Shown: positions 16,938 to 27,656 of the stretch, piece after piece
Layout of the letters: every line of letters begins with the position of its first letter
How positions within the stretch are numbered: the stretch's first letter is position 1
NCBI RefSeq assembly: GCF_000621525.1
Contig: NZ_KK211299.1
Span: 1 to 64,000, forward strand
Length of the DNA stretch: 64,000 nucleotides
Source of the DNA: Legionella fairfieldensis ATCC 49588
Lineage (GTDB): Bacteria; Pseudomonadota; Gammaproteobacteria; Legionellales; Legionellaceae
Reading direction: 5' to 3'
The notes under the pieces: model-generated
Database searches by the model: none
What the model was told of the DNA's origin: nothing
The model's input: only the letters and a program-made list of their open reading frames with translations
Position numbers and translations under genes: made by a program

Positions 16938-17279
16938 ATGAAAGAAATAAAAAGAAAAACAATAAAAATTTACCAAAAAAATAATGGAGATTGCCCATTT
17001 ATCTCATGGCTTGAATCCTTGGATGCTGTGATTCGTCATCGCATTCAATCTCGTTTAGCTAGAGTGGCTATTGGAAATTTAGGCGAGTATAAAATTCTAG
17101 GTAATGGGATAAGTGAATTAAAGTTTAAATTCGGTTCAGGTTACCGTATTTATTATAATGAGCGAGATGATGTGATTGTGCTTTTGCTCTGTGCTGGAGA
17201 TAAAAAAACACAAAGCAAAGACATGAAACTAGCAAAAGAATATTTAAATGATTATTTAGAAGGAGAGAATCATGGCTAA
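16938..17279 (+). CDS. Type II toxin, RelE/HigB superfamily (phage Gp49-like)
   Basis: The 113-residue basic protein has the Gp49/HigB layout: FISWLESLD, RIQSRLARVAIGNLGEYKILG, ELKFKFGSGYRIYY and VLLLCAGDKKTQSKD. Members are ribosome-dependent mRNA interferases. Its 3' end overlaps the antitoxin start by 8 bases. The toxin-first order is typical of higBA-type modules. Confidence 0.87.
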   Translation: MKEIKRKTIKIYQKNNGDCPFISWLESLDAVIRHRIQSRLARVAIGNLGEYKILGNGISELKFKFGSGYRIYYNERDDVIVLLLCAGDKKTQSKDMKLAKEYLNDYLEGENHG

Positions 17280-17586
17280 GAGTATCGATTATCATGATTA
17301 TTTAATTGAATCCTTAAAAGATCCTTCTGAGGCTGCAGGATATTTAAATGCAGCGCTCGATGATGGTGATATTGATGGTTTTTTAGAAGCATTACGCAAT
17401 GTTGTAGAGGCACACGGAGGCATGACCAAGTTATCAGAAAAAGCTTCTAAGGGTAGAAATAGTTTATATAAAACAATTTCAGGTAAAGGAAATCCTTATT
17501 TAAGAAATACAAATGAGATTTTAAATGCATTGGGATTTCACTTGTCTGTTATGCCAAATGATTTTGAAGATCGAAAGAGTGCTTAA
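17272..17586 (+). CDS. Type II antitoxin, HigA-like helix-turn-helix protein
   Basis: The 104-residue protein resembles the addiction-module antidote family: an N-terminal DYLIESLKDPSEAAGYLNAAL helix, then a helix-turn-helix (about 53-80, GMTKLSEKASKGRNSLYK) and a short tail. It would neutralise the upstream toxin and repress the operon. A GGAGAG site lies in the toxin 3' end. Horizontal acquisition is likely. Confidence 0.87.
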   Translation: MAKSIDYHDYLIESLKDPSEAAGYLNAALDDGDIDGFLEALRNVVEAHGGMTKLSEKASKGRNSLYKTISGKGNPYLRNTNEILNALGFHLSVMPNDFEDRKSA

Positions 17587-17894
17587 TCCTAATAAATCTA
17601 CCCAATATCTGCCCCAAAAATTATCGAATACAATATTATATTATCAAAAAGTTATAATAAATTGTCGCGCCTTCACCAATTAAGTCTGGATTTATAATAT
17701 TTGACAAATCTGATTTATTCGCGGGTTTTCAAAGGGTTTATCTACTATATAAACTGCTCCGAAATTTGGCGTCAATGGCCATTTTTGTCTGGTACAAAGC
17801 GTACGGAAAAGAAAATCTGTTGAGGTGTCAGCTCATAAACGAACGCATCGAATGAACCATTATTGAAACGGCTTAAAAGCAAACTGCGGACAGG
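17587..17894. other. 308 bp gap between the toxin-antitoxin pair and hflX
   Basis: I see no gene, tRNA, repeat or convincing terminator here. It is AT-rich up to about 17700 and moderate after. Confidence 0.4.
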
Positions 17895-19151
17895 TTAATT
17901 GACTTCGTTAAAGATTTCGCTGAGCCGTTGGGTCTCGGTTAACTTTATGGTTAACAACCACCCGCCTTCATTACAAACTACTTCTTTAACTACCACATCC
18001 ATTTGATACAGTTTGGCGCGTAATTTAGCTTGAGAAAGCGAAATAAAAATTTCTTCTTCTCTGATTGCCCCATGTAATTGAGTAGCAATCGCTTCCCGCA
18101 ATAAATCCAAACCGGCGCCTGTTTTAGCCGAAACCCATACTTTACAGCTTTCTTCGTGGTGGTCAATCTTAGGCGCCCAGCCTTCCTGTTGATCAATTTT
18201 ATTGAGTACTTGAATTATCGGTATATTATCCACACCGATATCTGCCAATACTTGCTGCACTGCAAAAACATGGTCGCGCCACTCCGGATCAGCAATATCT
18301 ATTACATGCAACAATAAGTCTGCTTCTATCGTTTCTTCGAGAGTCGCACGAAACGCCTCAACCAGTTGGTGAGGTAACTCGCGAATAAAACCTACGGTAT
18401 CGGTTAATATTACCGCAGTGCCTCCCGGTAATTCCAGTTTGCGCATAGTAGGATCTAGCGTGGCAAACAATTGATTAGCCACATAACTACGCTCACCTGT
18501 TAGTGCATTAAATATTGTTGATTTACCCGCGTTGGTATAACCTACCAAAGACACCGTTAATAAAGAGGCTTTGCGTCTGGCACGTCTGTTTTGATCTCGA
18601 CTACGTCTCACCTTTTCCAGGCGTTTATTAATAGATTTAATACGTTCTCGCAAAAGTCGTCGATCAGTTTCTAATTGGGTTTCACCCGGCCCTCTTAATC
18701 CTATACCTCCTTTTTGCCGCTCTAAATGAGTCCACCCTCGAACAAGGCGGGTTGATATATGCTGTAATTGTGCCAACTCTACCTGTAGCTTGCCTTCAAA
18801 CGTACGCGCCCGCTGAGCGAAAATATCAAGGATTAAACCACTTCGATCAACCACGCGGCATTGAAATAATCGCTCTAAATTGCGTTCTTGTGAAGGAGAC
18901 AACTCATGATTAATTAAGACGAGCTCTGCCTTGTGAGCCAGAACTAATTGGTGAATTTCTTCTGCTTTACCCAGTCCAATGTAATATTTAGCCTCAGGGC
19001 TAGAGCGTGTACCCAACACATAATCTATTACTTCTGCCTGAGCAGAAAGAGCCAACTCTTTAAACTCAGCAAGAGCTCTTTCTGCGTTAATCCCGGGAAG
19101 AGCTAATTGAACCAAAATAGCTCGTTCACCACCTTGCGGACGTTCAAACAA
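17895..19151 (-). CDS. hflX: Ribosome-associated GTPase HflX
   Basis: The 418-residue GTPase begins MFERPQGGERAILV, like E. coli HflX, and the matching start codon is TTG at 19151. The N-terminal HflX domain ends with a glycine-rich GGIGLRGPGETQLETD; the G domain has GYTNAGKST (G1), DPTMR (G2), DTVGF (G3) and NKID (G4). HflX rescues stalled or heat-damaged ribosomes. It lies 27 bases after hfq, as in many gammaproteobacteria (hfq-hflX). Confidence 0.95.
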   Translation of the reverse strand: MFERPQGGERAILVQLALPGINAERALAEFKELALSAQAEVIDYVLGTRSSPEAKYYIGLGKAEEIHQLVLAHKAELVLINHELSPSQERNLERLFQCRVVDRSGLILDIFAQRARTFEGKLQVELAQLQHISTRLVRGWTHLERQKGGIGLRGPGETQLETDRRLLRERIKSINKRLEKVRRSRDQNRRARRKASLLTVSLVGYTNAGKSTIFNALTGERSYVANQLFATLDPTMRKLELPGGTAVILTDTVGFIRELPHQLVEAFRATLEETIEADLLLHVIDIADPEWRDHVFAVQQVLADIGVDNIPIIQVLNKIDQQEGWAPKIDHHEESCKVWVSAKTGAGLDLLREAIATQLHGAIREEEIFISLSQAKLRAKLYQMDVVVKEVVCNEGGWLLTIKLTETQRLSEIFNEVN

Positions 19152-19178
19152 AACAGCATTCCAATAAAAGAAAAGTCA

Positions 19179-19424
19179 TTAGTCTGCCACAGTTCCTTCT
19201 TCCTCACCAGAGGGCAGGCTAACCATTCGAGACGGCACTATGGTGGAAATAGCATGTTTATACACCATTTGAGTCACCGAGTTTTTTAACATCACTACAT
19301 ATTGATCAAACGCATCAACTACACCATGTAGTTTAATCCCATTAACTAAAAATACAGAAACCGGAATCTTTTCTTTACGTAATTCATTAAGAAAAGGATC
19401 TTGCAAGAGTTTATTTTTAAACAT
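19179..19424 (-). CDS. hfq: RNA chaperone Hfq
   Basis: The 81-residue protein shows the Sm1 motif ([20 protein letters not shown] with [16 protein letters not shown]) and Sm2 motif ([11 protein letters not shown]) of hexameric Hfq, with a short acidic tail. It mediates sRNA-mRNA pairing. L. pneumophila hfq is known to be controlled by a cis-antisense RNA; whether one exists here cannot be told from sequence alone. Confidence 0.96.
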   Translation of the reverse strand: MFKNKLLQDPFLNELRKEKIPVSVFLVNGIKLHGVVDAFDQYVVMLKNSVTQMVYKHAISTIVPSRMVSLPSGEEEGTVAD

Positions 19425-19629
19425 TGCCCACTCCTTATTATTATTTTTCAGGCAACTGCTTCATCTATGTAATCGTCCTGAACCAACAAAACTTTATGTT
19501 TTACACTAGTAATAATTTTAAGGCAACAATTCATAATTAAAACCAAAAAGTATTTTTTTAAATCATGAAGTTCAATAATAAACATTTCCACCGGATAATA
19601 ACTTATTGAAGAAAAAGTCACCCATTATT

Positions 19630-19643
19630 CGAGATATTTCTTA
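19630..19643 (+). promoter_or_regulatory. LetA/GacA-like upstream activating box
   Basis: CGAGATATTTCTTA differs at two defined positions from the LetA box consensus TNAGAAATTTCTNA described upstream of rsmY and rsmZ in Legionella. It lies about 60 bases before the predicted transcript start of the sRNA candidate. Confidence 0.6.
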
Positions 19644-19655
19644 TAGATTAGGCAG

Positions 19656-19683
19656 TTGATACGACAATGACAAGCGCTATAAA
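19656..19683 (+). promoter_or_regulatory. Promoter of the sRNA candidate
   Basis: TTGATA (-35, 19656-19661) and TATAAA (-10, 19678-19683) with 16-base spacing, predicting a start near 19690. Confidence 0.5.
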
Positions 19684-19689
19684 GAAGAT

Positions 19690-19790
19690 ATACTTAATTC
19701 ATAAAGGATGACAGGGAATTGTCTGACAGGATGTCAGTCAAGGGACAAGCACAAAGGACTGTACTTCGCCGCAAGGATGCGGCTTTATTT
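19690..19790 (+). ncRNA. Candidate RsmY/RsmZ-like CsrA-sequestering small RNA
   Basis: About 100 nt with six GGA motifs (19706, 19715, 19729, 19743, 19756, 19775), several in the preferred AAGGA, AGGGA or CAGGA context. One GGA is the exposed loop of a perfect hairpin (CTGACA-GGA-TGTCAG, 19723-19737), and another is in the loop of the terminator hairpin (GCCGCA-AGGA-TGCGGC, 19768-19783) followed by TTTATTT. This is the design of CsrA/RsmA-titrating RNAs. A LetA-like box and a promoter are upstream. In Legionella, LetAS-Rsm-CsrA controls the switch from growth to transmission. No protein frame fits. Which rsm copy it represents is unknown. Confidence 0.72.
19768..19790 (+). terminator. Rho-independent terminator of the sRNA candidate
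   Basis: A 6-bp GC-rich stem (GCCGCA/TGCGGC) with a 4-base AGGA loop is followed by TTTATTT. Confidence 0.7.
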
Positions 19791-19827
19791 ACAATCAATT
19801 TGCAGTCAACGGTTGTCAAAAAGACTC

Positions 19828-22260
<2,433 letters not shown>

Positions 22261-22334
22261 CTAATGGCTTTATCAATAGGGGAATAGTGTATCACTATCT
22301 GGCCTTGTTTTATATGCTTCTGATTTTGCTAATG

Positions 22335-22360
22335 GGTGATGTTTCACGTGAAACATCACC
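22335..22360. promoter_or_regulatory. parS centromere site between recF and gyrB
   Basis: The core TGTTTCACGTGAAACA (22340-22355) is a perfect match to the universal ParB-binding parS sequence, and the palindrome extends five more bases each side (GGTGA...TCACC). ParB/Noc-family proteins bind such sites to organise and segregate origins. Its location 4 kb from oriC is typical. Confidence 0.93.
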
Positions 22361-22424
22361 TCCACCTGATAATCGTGGAAAGCAGGGAAATAAGTGCAGA
22401 CTTTGAAATAAATGCTACAAGTCA

Positions 22425-23486
22425 TTAAGGAATGATAGCACCATGATGCATGGTATGAACAGTAAAAGACATATCGTTAATTTGATCAGGCAATGAGGTA
22501 AAATTAATCGCAGTAATAAAAAATTGCCCGTTCATTCTGGAAATAAAATTTAGCAAACGGCTTAAATGATCTTCATCCAATTCAGAGGGCATATCATCGC
22601 ACAAAAAAACACAAGGTTTGGCAACAAGTCGAGCTTGAGCAAGTTTTAAAGCAAAAAGAATAATCTTTTGTTGTCCTCGTGATAAATATTGTTTAGCTTT
22701 CAATTCATTCGTTTGAACAATTAAATCAGCCTGGTGCGCACCGTATTGGGTAAATTGGCGTAAGCAATCCGAAGCGTAGTTTTCAGCTAAAATAGTGGCT
22801 AGAGGCTTACCACTATTTTTTCTATCCCAACCTTTATAATAAAATAAGGAGCACTCAAGGTTAGTTAACTGGGGAAGAATTTGTTGAAACTCGTAATCTA
22901 ATTGCTCAAAATAATCCATACGCAATGCATCTAGCTGATTAGCTAAATCATCAAGAATGAGGTGCCATGGATGTAACTGTTGCTGGTTTTTGCTTTGTTT
23001 TAGCAGACTATTTCTCTGTTTTAATGCCCGCTTATAATCTTTCCACAGGGAAAGATAATTTTGTTTCACGTGAAACAACCCCCAATCCAACAAATTACGT
23101 CGAACGGTTGGACCTGCATCAATAATTTGAAAAAGATTCTGATAAAAAATCTGACAAGGCAAAAAATACGCTAATTCGCTACTGCTTAAACAAGGATAAC
23201 TGTTTAAACGAACCTGTGTGGGTTTATAGGCTGACTTTTGAATACTAATAGTTTGTTCATCGTCCATCCGAGCAAAAACAGTCAAACAATCCTCGGTATA
23301 GTTAATAAGAGGTGAAATTTCACGGGTTCGAAAGGAATGACCACTGCCCAGAAGATAAATTGCTTCTAAAAGGGACGTTTTACCTGAACCATTGTTGCCA
23401 ATAATTACATTTAAGTGAGGATGAAAATGAAGTTTTGCAGATTTAATATTACGCAGGTTCTGTATTTGCAAAAGCGTAATGCTCAT
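22425..23486 (-). CDS. recF: DNA recombination/repair ATPase RecF
   Basis: The 353-residue SMC-like protein has the Walker A GNNGSGKTSLLEA near residue 30, the signature LSRGQQKIILFALKLAQA and Walker B with LCDDMPSELDEDH. RecF helps load RecA at gaps in the RecFOR pathway. It overlaps the dnaN 3' end by four bases, suggesting coupling. A perfect parS site is embedded in its coding sequence at 23062-23077. Confidence 0.95.
   Translation of the reverse strand: MSITLLQIQNLRNIKSAKLHFHPHLNVIIGNNGSGKTSLLEAIYLLGSGHSFRTREISPLINYTEDCLTVFARMDDEQTISIQKSAYKPTQVRLNSYPCLSSSELAYFLPCQIFYQNLFQIIDAGPTVRRNLLDWGLFHVKQNYLSLWKDYKRALKQRNSLLKQSKNQQQLHPWHLILDDLANQLDALRMDYFEQLDYEFQQILPQLTNLECSLFYYKGWDRKNSGKPLATILAENYASDCLRQFTQYGAHQADLIVQTNELKAKQYLSRGQQKIILFALKLAQARLVAKPCVFLCDDMPSELDEDHLSRLLNFISRMNGQFFITAINFTSLPDQINDMSFTVHTMHHGAIIP
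23061..23078. promoter_or_regulatory. parS site inside recF
   Basis: TTGTTTCACGTGAAACAA contains the exact 16-bp parS core and an 18-bp perfect palindrome, although it also encodes part of RecF (residues around LFHVKQN). Two exact parS cores within 0.75 kb support function. Confidence 0.9.
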
Positions 23487-24598
23487 AATTTCATAGGCAT
23501 AATAATGTATTGATAATTTTCATCCTGCAAAGACTCCACTAAAATACTGCTATCTGTAGTTGACATAGATAATCGAATAAGCCCTTCGGAAACAAAATTT
23601 AAAACATCAAGAAGATAACTGGCATTAATACCTATTTTTAACTCGTTACCTTCGGTATGAGCTTCTAACGACTCCATAGCTTCTTCCTGTTCCTGATTAT
23701 TAGCAATGAGTGTTAATGAAGCAGGTTGAACATGTAACATAACAGCACGTGATTTTTCATGAGCAAGAATAACAATTCGGGCAAGAGCACGTTTAAGTAA
23801 GTCTCGATCCAACAAGACAAATTTGTCTTGTTCTCGGGGAATAGCTTTGGCATAAGGAGGAAAGCGAGCTTCAATTAATTTTGATTGAAAGGTATATTCC
23901 TGAGTAGTTAAAGTAAAATGACCTCGGCCTGCAGCAATAGCAATTGTCTCATCGGTAACACTATTTAATAAACGAAGCATCTCCTGAACACCTTTTTTAG
24001 GTAAAAGAAAGCGTTGATGAGGGAGAGCTAATTGACAGGGTAACTTACATACAGCCATACGATGGCCGTCAGTAGCAACCGTTTTAATTGTATCTGCGTC
24101 TAATTCAAGAAGTAAGCCATTTAGAAAAATTCTGACATCATGCTGCGACATGGAAAAATGAGTGGCTTGTAAAAGATGAACAAAATCTGTTCTCGCTACT
24201 GAAAACTCTACCTCATTAGGCTCATTGTCATTACAGGGAAAATCTTCTGCGGATAGCGTGGCTAATTTAAATTGACTACGCCCGGCTTTAATAACAACGC
24301 CATTGGATTTCAAACTAATACTAGCTGTAGCATCATCGTCTAAAGAACGAATAATATCTACAAATTTTTTTGCCGGAACAGTTATTTTTCCAGTTTGGTT
24401 AACATCACAATTCACGCGCGCGGTTATTTCAATTTCCAAATCCGTTGCGGTTAATAAGAGTTGATTATGGGAAAAGCTGAGTAAAATATTAGACAAAATA
24501 GTCAAAGTCTGTTTCTTATCAACAGCTCCCGCAACAGTAAGAAGAGGAGCGAGTAATTGGGCTTTAGTAAAGGTTAAATCAAACATGTTAAATTCCAT
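23483..24598 (-). CDS. dnaN: DNA polymerase III beta sliding clamp
   Basis: The 371-residue clamp subunit has three topologically similar domains; recognisable blocks include the KKQTLTILSNILLSF start of domain 1, GVVIKAGRSQFKLATLSAEDFP, the TDGHRMAVCK strand, and the C-terminal YQYIIMPMKL with the conserved MP(M)(R/K)L ending. It tethers polymerases to DNA. Start choice is open: ATG 24598 follows the dnaA stop by one base, while ATG 24586 (MFDLTFTK) is an alternative four codons on; neither has a strong ribosome site. Confidence 0.96.
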   Translation of the reverse strand: MEFNMFDLTFTKAQLLAPLLTVAGAVDKKQTLTILSNILLSFSHNQLLLTATDLEIEITARVNCDVNQTGKITVPAKKFVDIIRSLDDDATASISLKSNGVVIKAGRSQFKLATLSAEDFPCNDNEPNEVEFSVARTDFVHLLQATHFSMSQHDVRIFLNGLLLELDADTIKTVATDGHRMAVCKLPCQLALPHQRFLLPKKGVQEMLRLLNSVTDETIAIAAGRGHFTLTTQEYTFQSKLIEARFPPYAKAIPREQDKFVLLDRDLLKRALARIVILAHEKSRAVMLHVQPASLTLIANNQEQEEAMESLEAHTEGNELKIGINASYLLDVLNFVSEGLIRLSMSTTDSSILVESLQDENYQYIIMPMKL

Positions 24599-24599
24599 A

Positions 24600-25952
24600 T
24601 CAAGAAGATAAAGTTCGCATCAGGTTTTTATGATCCTCGGCAAAGTCATTTTCGTCCTGAATTAATTCTTTTACTTTACGGCATGCGTGTATAACGGTGG
24701 TGTGATCCCTTCCACCAAAATGATCGCCAATCTCAGGCAAACTATGATTCGTTAATTCTTTCGCTAAAGCCATAGCCATCTGACGAGGGCGGGCAATAGA
24801 TCGGCTGCGCCGCTTTGATAATAAATCAGCAACTTTGACCTTATAATATTCAGCCACCGTTTTTTGAATATTTTCAATAGTAACTAATTTATCCTGTAGA
24901 GCAAGTAAATCCCGTAAAGCTTCGTGCACAAAATCAATAGTAATAGGTTTACCTGTAAAATGAGCATTGGCAATAACCCTTCGCAAGGCACCTTCAAGTT
25001 CACGCACATTTGAACGAATGCGTTTTGCAATAAAAAAAGCAACTTCATAAGGTAGTTCAATATTCGATTGTTCAGCTTTACTAATCAAAATGGCAACCCG
25101 CGTTTCCAATTCAGGAGGTTCTACCGCAACGGTTAATCCCCAACCAAAACGGGATTTAAGACGTTCTTCCATACCCTCAATTTCTTTCGGATAGCGATCA
25201 CTGGTAAGAATAATTTGTTGTTGTCCCTCCAGTAACGCATTAAACGTATGAAAAAACTCTTCTTGCGAACGATCCTTTCCTGCAAAAAATTGAATATCGT
25301 CAATAAGAAGCGCATTAAGCGAACGATAAAATCGTTTAAACTCATTGATTGAATTAGTCTGTAAAGCCTTGACCATATCAGCAACAAATCGTTCAGAATG
25401 GAGATAAAGAACTTTAGCCTCAGGATTATTTTTTAAAATAGTATTGCCAATGGCATGCATCAAATGCGTTTTACCTAATCCAACTCCTCCATAGATAAAT
25501 AAAGGATTATAGGCATCACCTGGACGTTCAGCGACCTGTAAAGACGCAGCTCTTGCCAATTGGTTAGAATTGCCTTCAACAAAACTGTCAAATAAGAATT
25601 TCCTGTTAAGGTAACTGTTTTTATAATCAGCCGTTTTTTTAGGTATAATTTTATTAACAGGTGCTTCAGCTTTCGTAGATGATGAATTTTCTGCTACAGG
25701 TTCACTAACCTTGCTACCAATACTGATACTTAACAAAGAAAAAGCTTCTCCACCAATCTGACTGACAATTTCCTTTAATCGTTGATAAAAATTTTTCTTC
25801 ACCCAATCAACAACAAAACGATTAGGAGCAAGTAAAACAAGACCATCATCTTGAATTTCAGCCTGCAAAGGTCTTAGCCAGGTATTGAATTGTTGCGGAG
25901 GGTATTCATCTTCAAGAAGCTCTCTACATTTCTTCCAAACGTCTTCAGACAC
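24600..25952 (-). CDS. dnaA: Chromosomal replication initiator DnaA
   Basis: The 450-residue AAA+ initiator has an N-terminal domain I ([24 protein letters not shown]), a linker with Ser/Thr/Lys (about 85-115), Walker [14 protein letters not shown] near 155, Walker [10 protein letters not shown] near 215, and the DNA-binding signature [14 protein letters not shown] near 418. It binds DnaA boxes and opens oriC. It opens the dnaA-dnaN-recF-gyrB series, transcribed away from the putative origin to its right. Confidence 0.97.
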   Translation of the reverse strand: MSEDVWKKCRELLEDEYPPQQFNTWLRPLQAEIQDDGLVLLAPNRFVVDWVKKNFYQRLKEIVSQIGGEAFSLLSISIGSKVSEPVAENSSSTKAEAPVNKIIPKKTADYKNSYLNRKFLFDSFVEGNSNQLARAASLQVAERPGDAYNPLFIYGGVGLGKTHLMHAIGNTILKNNPEAKVLYLHSERFVADMVKALQTNSINEFKRFYRSLNALLIDDIQFFAGKDRSQEEFFHTFNALLEGQQQIILTSDRYPKEIEGMEERLKSRFGWGLTVAVEPPELETRVAILISKAEQSNIELPYEVAFFIAKRIRSNVRELEGALRRVIANAHFTGKPITIDFVHEALRDLLALQDKLVTIENIQKTVAEYYKVKVADLLSKRRSRSIARPRQMAMALAKELTNHSLPEIGDHFGGRDHTTVIHACRKVKELIQDENDFAEDHKNLMRTLSS

Positions 25953-26196
25953 AAAAACTCCTCATACAGGTAAAAAACAAGTTATTAGGAATAGCCTTGA
26001 GGCTAAATTGACTCACAAAAAGCCAACATAACCAAAAAACAAACAATATTCCAGAATCTCTGCTAAATCCTGGGAATAAGCGCAGAGAAACTTCTGTTAT
26101 AAGTTTCTCAAATAGGCTTAAGAAAAGCGTTGAATCATCAACACAAATTAAATAATAGGAGATCAATTATACTCAGACATGAACAAAAAAACAGAG

Positions 26197-26205
26197 TTAT
26201 CCACA
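26197..26205 (+). promoter_or_regulatory. DnaA box in oriC region
   Basis: Exact R1-type TTATCCACA, about 250 bases from the dnaA start codon. Confidence 0.7.
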
Positions 26206-26514
26206 ATTCTTAAGAAAAAATCTGTGTACCTTGACTAAACTTGTCTCTATCAAGACCTGAATTACCCGATAACATACGAGTCATCATAAAAATAACATGG
26301 GAAATAAAAAGTACCACTCAGATTCAACCTTGATAGTTATGGATAAGCTGGCAAAAAATAGGGAGTAACTTAGGGATTAATAACACCTGATTGGATAAAA
26401 GATAAATTATACTGAGTTTATGAGTAGATAAAAGCAGGGGTTATCTACACTTTAAAAAAACACATAACTTATTGTATTTAAATACATTTAAGTAAAAACC
26501 CACAGATAAAAAGA

Positions 26515-26630
26515 CCTATATAATAAATATCATATAAAATATAAATAAATAATTTTTATTATTGGGATAAATTTTCATTTTTAATTGATGTGCAATTATT
26601 TATCAAAAATAATCGATTATTTTTCGTTTA
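26515..26630. other. Possible DNA-unwinding element
   Basis: Almost purely A and T over about 60 bases (26515-26575), next to the DnaA-box variants, in the origin interval. Confidence 0.4.
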
Positions 26631-26961
26631 AAATACGTGTATAAGTAGAACGTTAGGTGGTTTACAAACCGTGAGTAAATTCCTTAAATTCCATTCGCTT
26701 GATTCTAATCAACCTCTCATCCACGCTTTATGTAACCAGTACTAACAACCATAAAAAATCATAACTATTTGTATTTAATATAATTTTTAAAACAACTAAC
26801 AGCTATTAAAAGACTAATAATAAACAAAAAAGAATTAACTAAGTTTTTAATAATTATTGTCAGCGCAAACAATTTAATCCAGAAGAAGGGCGCTATTTGA
26901 CAGAAGGTGTAAAGTTTTCTATCATTGCCAGCCTTAAAATTTAATTAATAACAGGCTCATC

Positions 26962-27096
26962 ATGAAACGCACCTTTCAACCCAGTAACTTGAAACGCAAA
27001 CGTGATCACGGTTTTCGTCAGCGTATGGCAACACGCGGAGGTCGTTTAGTTCTAAAGCGACGTCGTGCAAAAGGACGCAAACGTTTATCAGCTTAA
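26962..27096 (+). CDS. rpmH: 50S ribosomal protein L34
   Basis: A 44-residue, very basic protein starting [19 protein letters not shown] and ending with KGRKRLSA, the invariant L34 pattern. The next gene, rnpA, starts at the base after the stop. Confidence 0.97.
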   Translation: MKRTFQPSNLKRKRDHGFRQRMATRGGRLVLKRRRAKGRKRLSA

Positions 27097-27441
27097 GTGA
27101 ATTGTTTTGATAAAACGCAGCGGTTGCTGAAAAAAAGCGATTATGATTGCGTCTTTGCCCAAGCAAAAAAAATGGTTACCCCGGAATTTGTCATATTACA
27201 TTGTGCAAATTCTTTGGGTAAATCGAGGCTTGGGTTGGCGTTATCAAAAAAAATGATTCCCAAAGCTCATGATCGAAATCGTTTGAAGCGCTTGTTGCGT
27301 GAAGCTTTTCGAACCACCCCGTTACCGGCCGTTGATATAATCTTTTTAGCAAAGCATGGCGCAGCAAAGGTGGAAAATAGAATAGTTCTTGCCAGGTTGA
27401 GTACAACATGGAAAAAATTAGTCACTTTATACGGCGCTTAG
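27097..27441 (+). CDS. rnpA: Ribonuclease P protein component
   Basis: The 114-residue basic protein has the RNR motif in [14 protein letters not shown] and the [16 protein letters not shown] strand-helix, as in RnpA. It binds RNase P RNA to process tRNA 5' ends. A GTG start directly follows the rpmH stop codon. It overlaps yidD by 34 bases. Confidence 0.94.
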   Translation: MNCFDKTQRLLKKSDYDCVFAQAKKMVTPEFVILHCANSLGKSRLGLALSKKMIPKAHDRNRLKRLLREAFRTTPLPAVDIIFLAKHGAAKVENRIVLARLSTTWKKLVTLYGA

Positions 27442-27656
27442 TTTGTTGTCCCATTATTTTATATCAATGTGTACTTAGCCCTTTCATAAGACCTTGTTGT
27501 CGCTATTATCCCAGCTGTTCGCAATATGCTCTTTTAGCTATAAAGCGATTCGGTGTTTTAAAAGGCTTAGGGTTAACATTGTACCGATTATTACGTTGCC
27601 ATCCTTGGGCGAAGGGTGGTTACGATCCTGTATTACCTAACAAAGAGAAACGCTAA
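27408..27656 (+). CDS. yidD: Membrane protein insertion efficiency factor YidD
   Basis: The 82-residue protein contains the cysteine-rich family core [20 protein letters not shown] followed by [17 protein letters not shown]. It is a membrane-associated helper of YidC insertion. The order rpmH-rnpA-yidD-yidC-mnmE is the standard one, and its stop shares a base with the yidC start. Confidence 0.95.
   Translation: MEKISHFIRRLVCCPIILYQCVLSPFIRPCCRYYPSCSQYALLAIKRFGVLKGLGLTLYRLLRCHPWAKGGYDPVLPNKEKR

Larger units (their letters stand above)
19425..19827. other. 403 bp between hfq and gyrB, holding a candidate sRNA on the plus strand
   Basis: Both flanking genes are on the minus strand, so this gap holds the hfq promoter (right part of 19425-19560) and, on the plus strand, the RsmY/Z-like gene described separately (box 19630, RNA 19690-19790). 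Confidence 0.6.
25953..26961. other. oriC: Putative chromosomal origin oriC between dnaA and rpmH
   Basis: This 1-kb non-coding AT-rich stretch separates divergent dnaA and rpmH, the classical origin position. It holds a perfect DnaA box TTATCCACA (26197-26205), close variants TTATCTACA (26441-26449), TTATCCATA (minus, 26338-26346) and TTATACACG (minus, 26636-26644), and a very AT-rich stretch at about 26515-26630 that could be the unwinding element. Gene orientation switches here. Exact borders and the start site need experiment or skew analysis. Confidence 0.75.
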
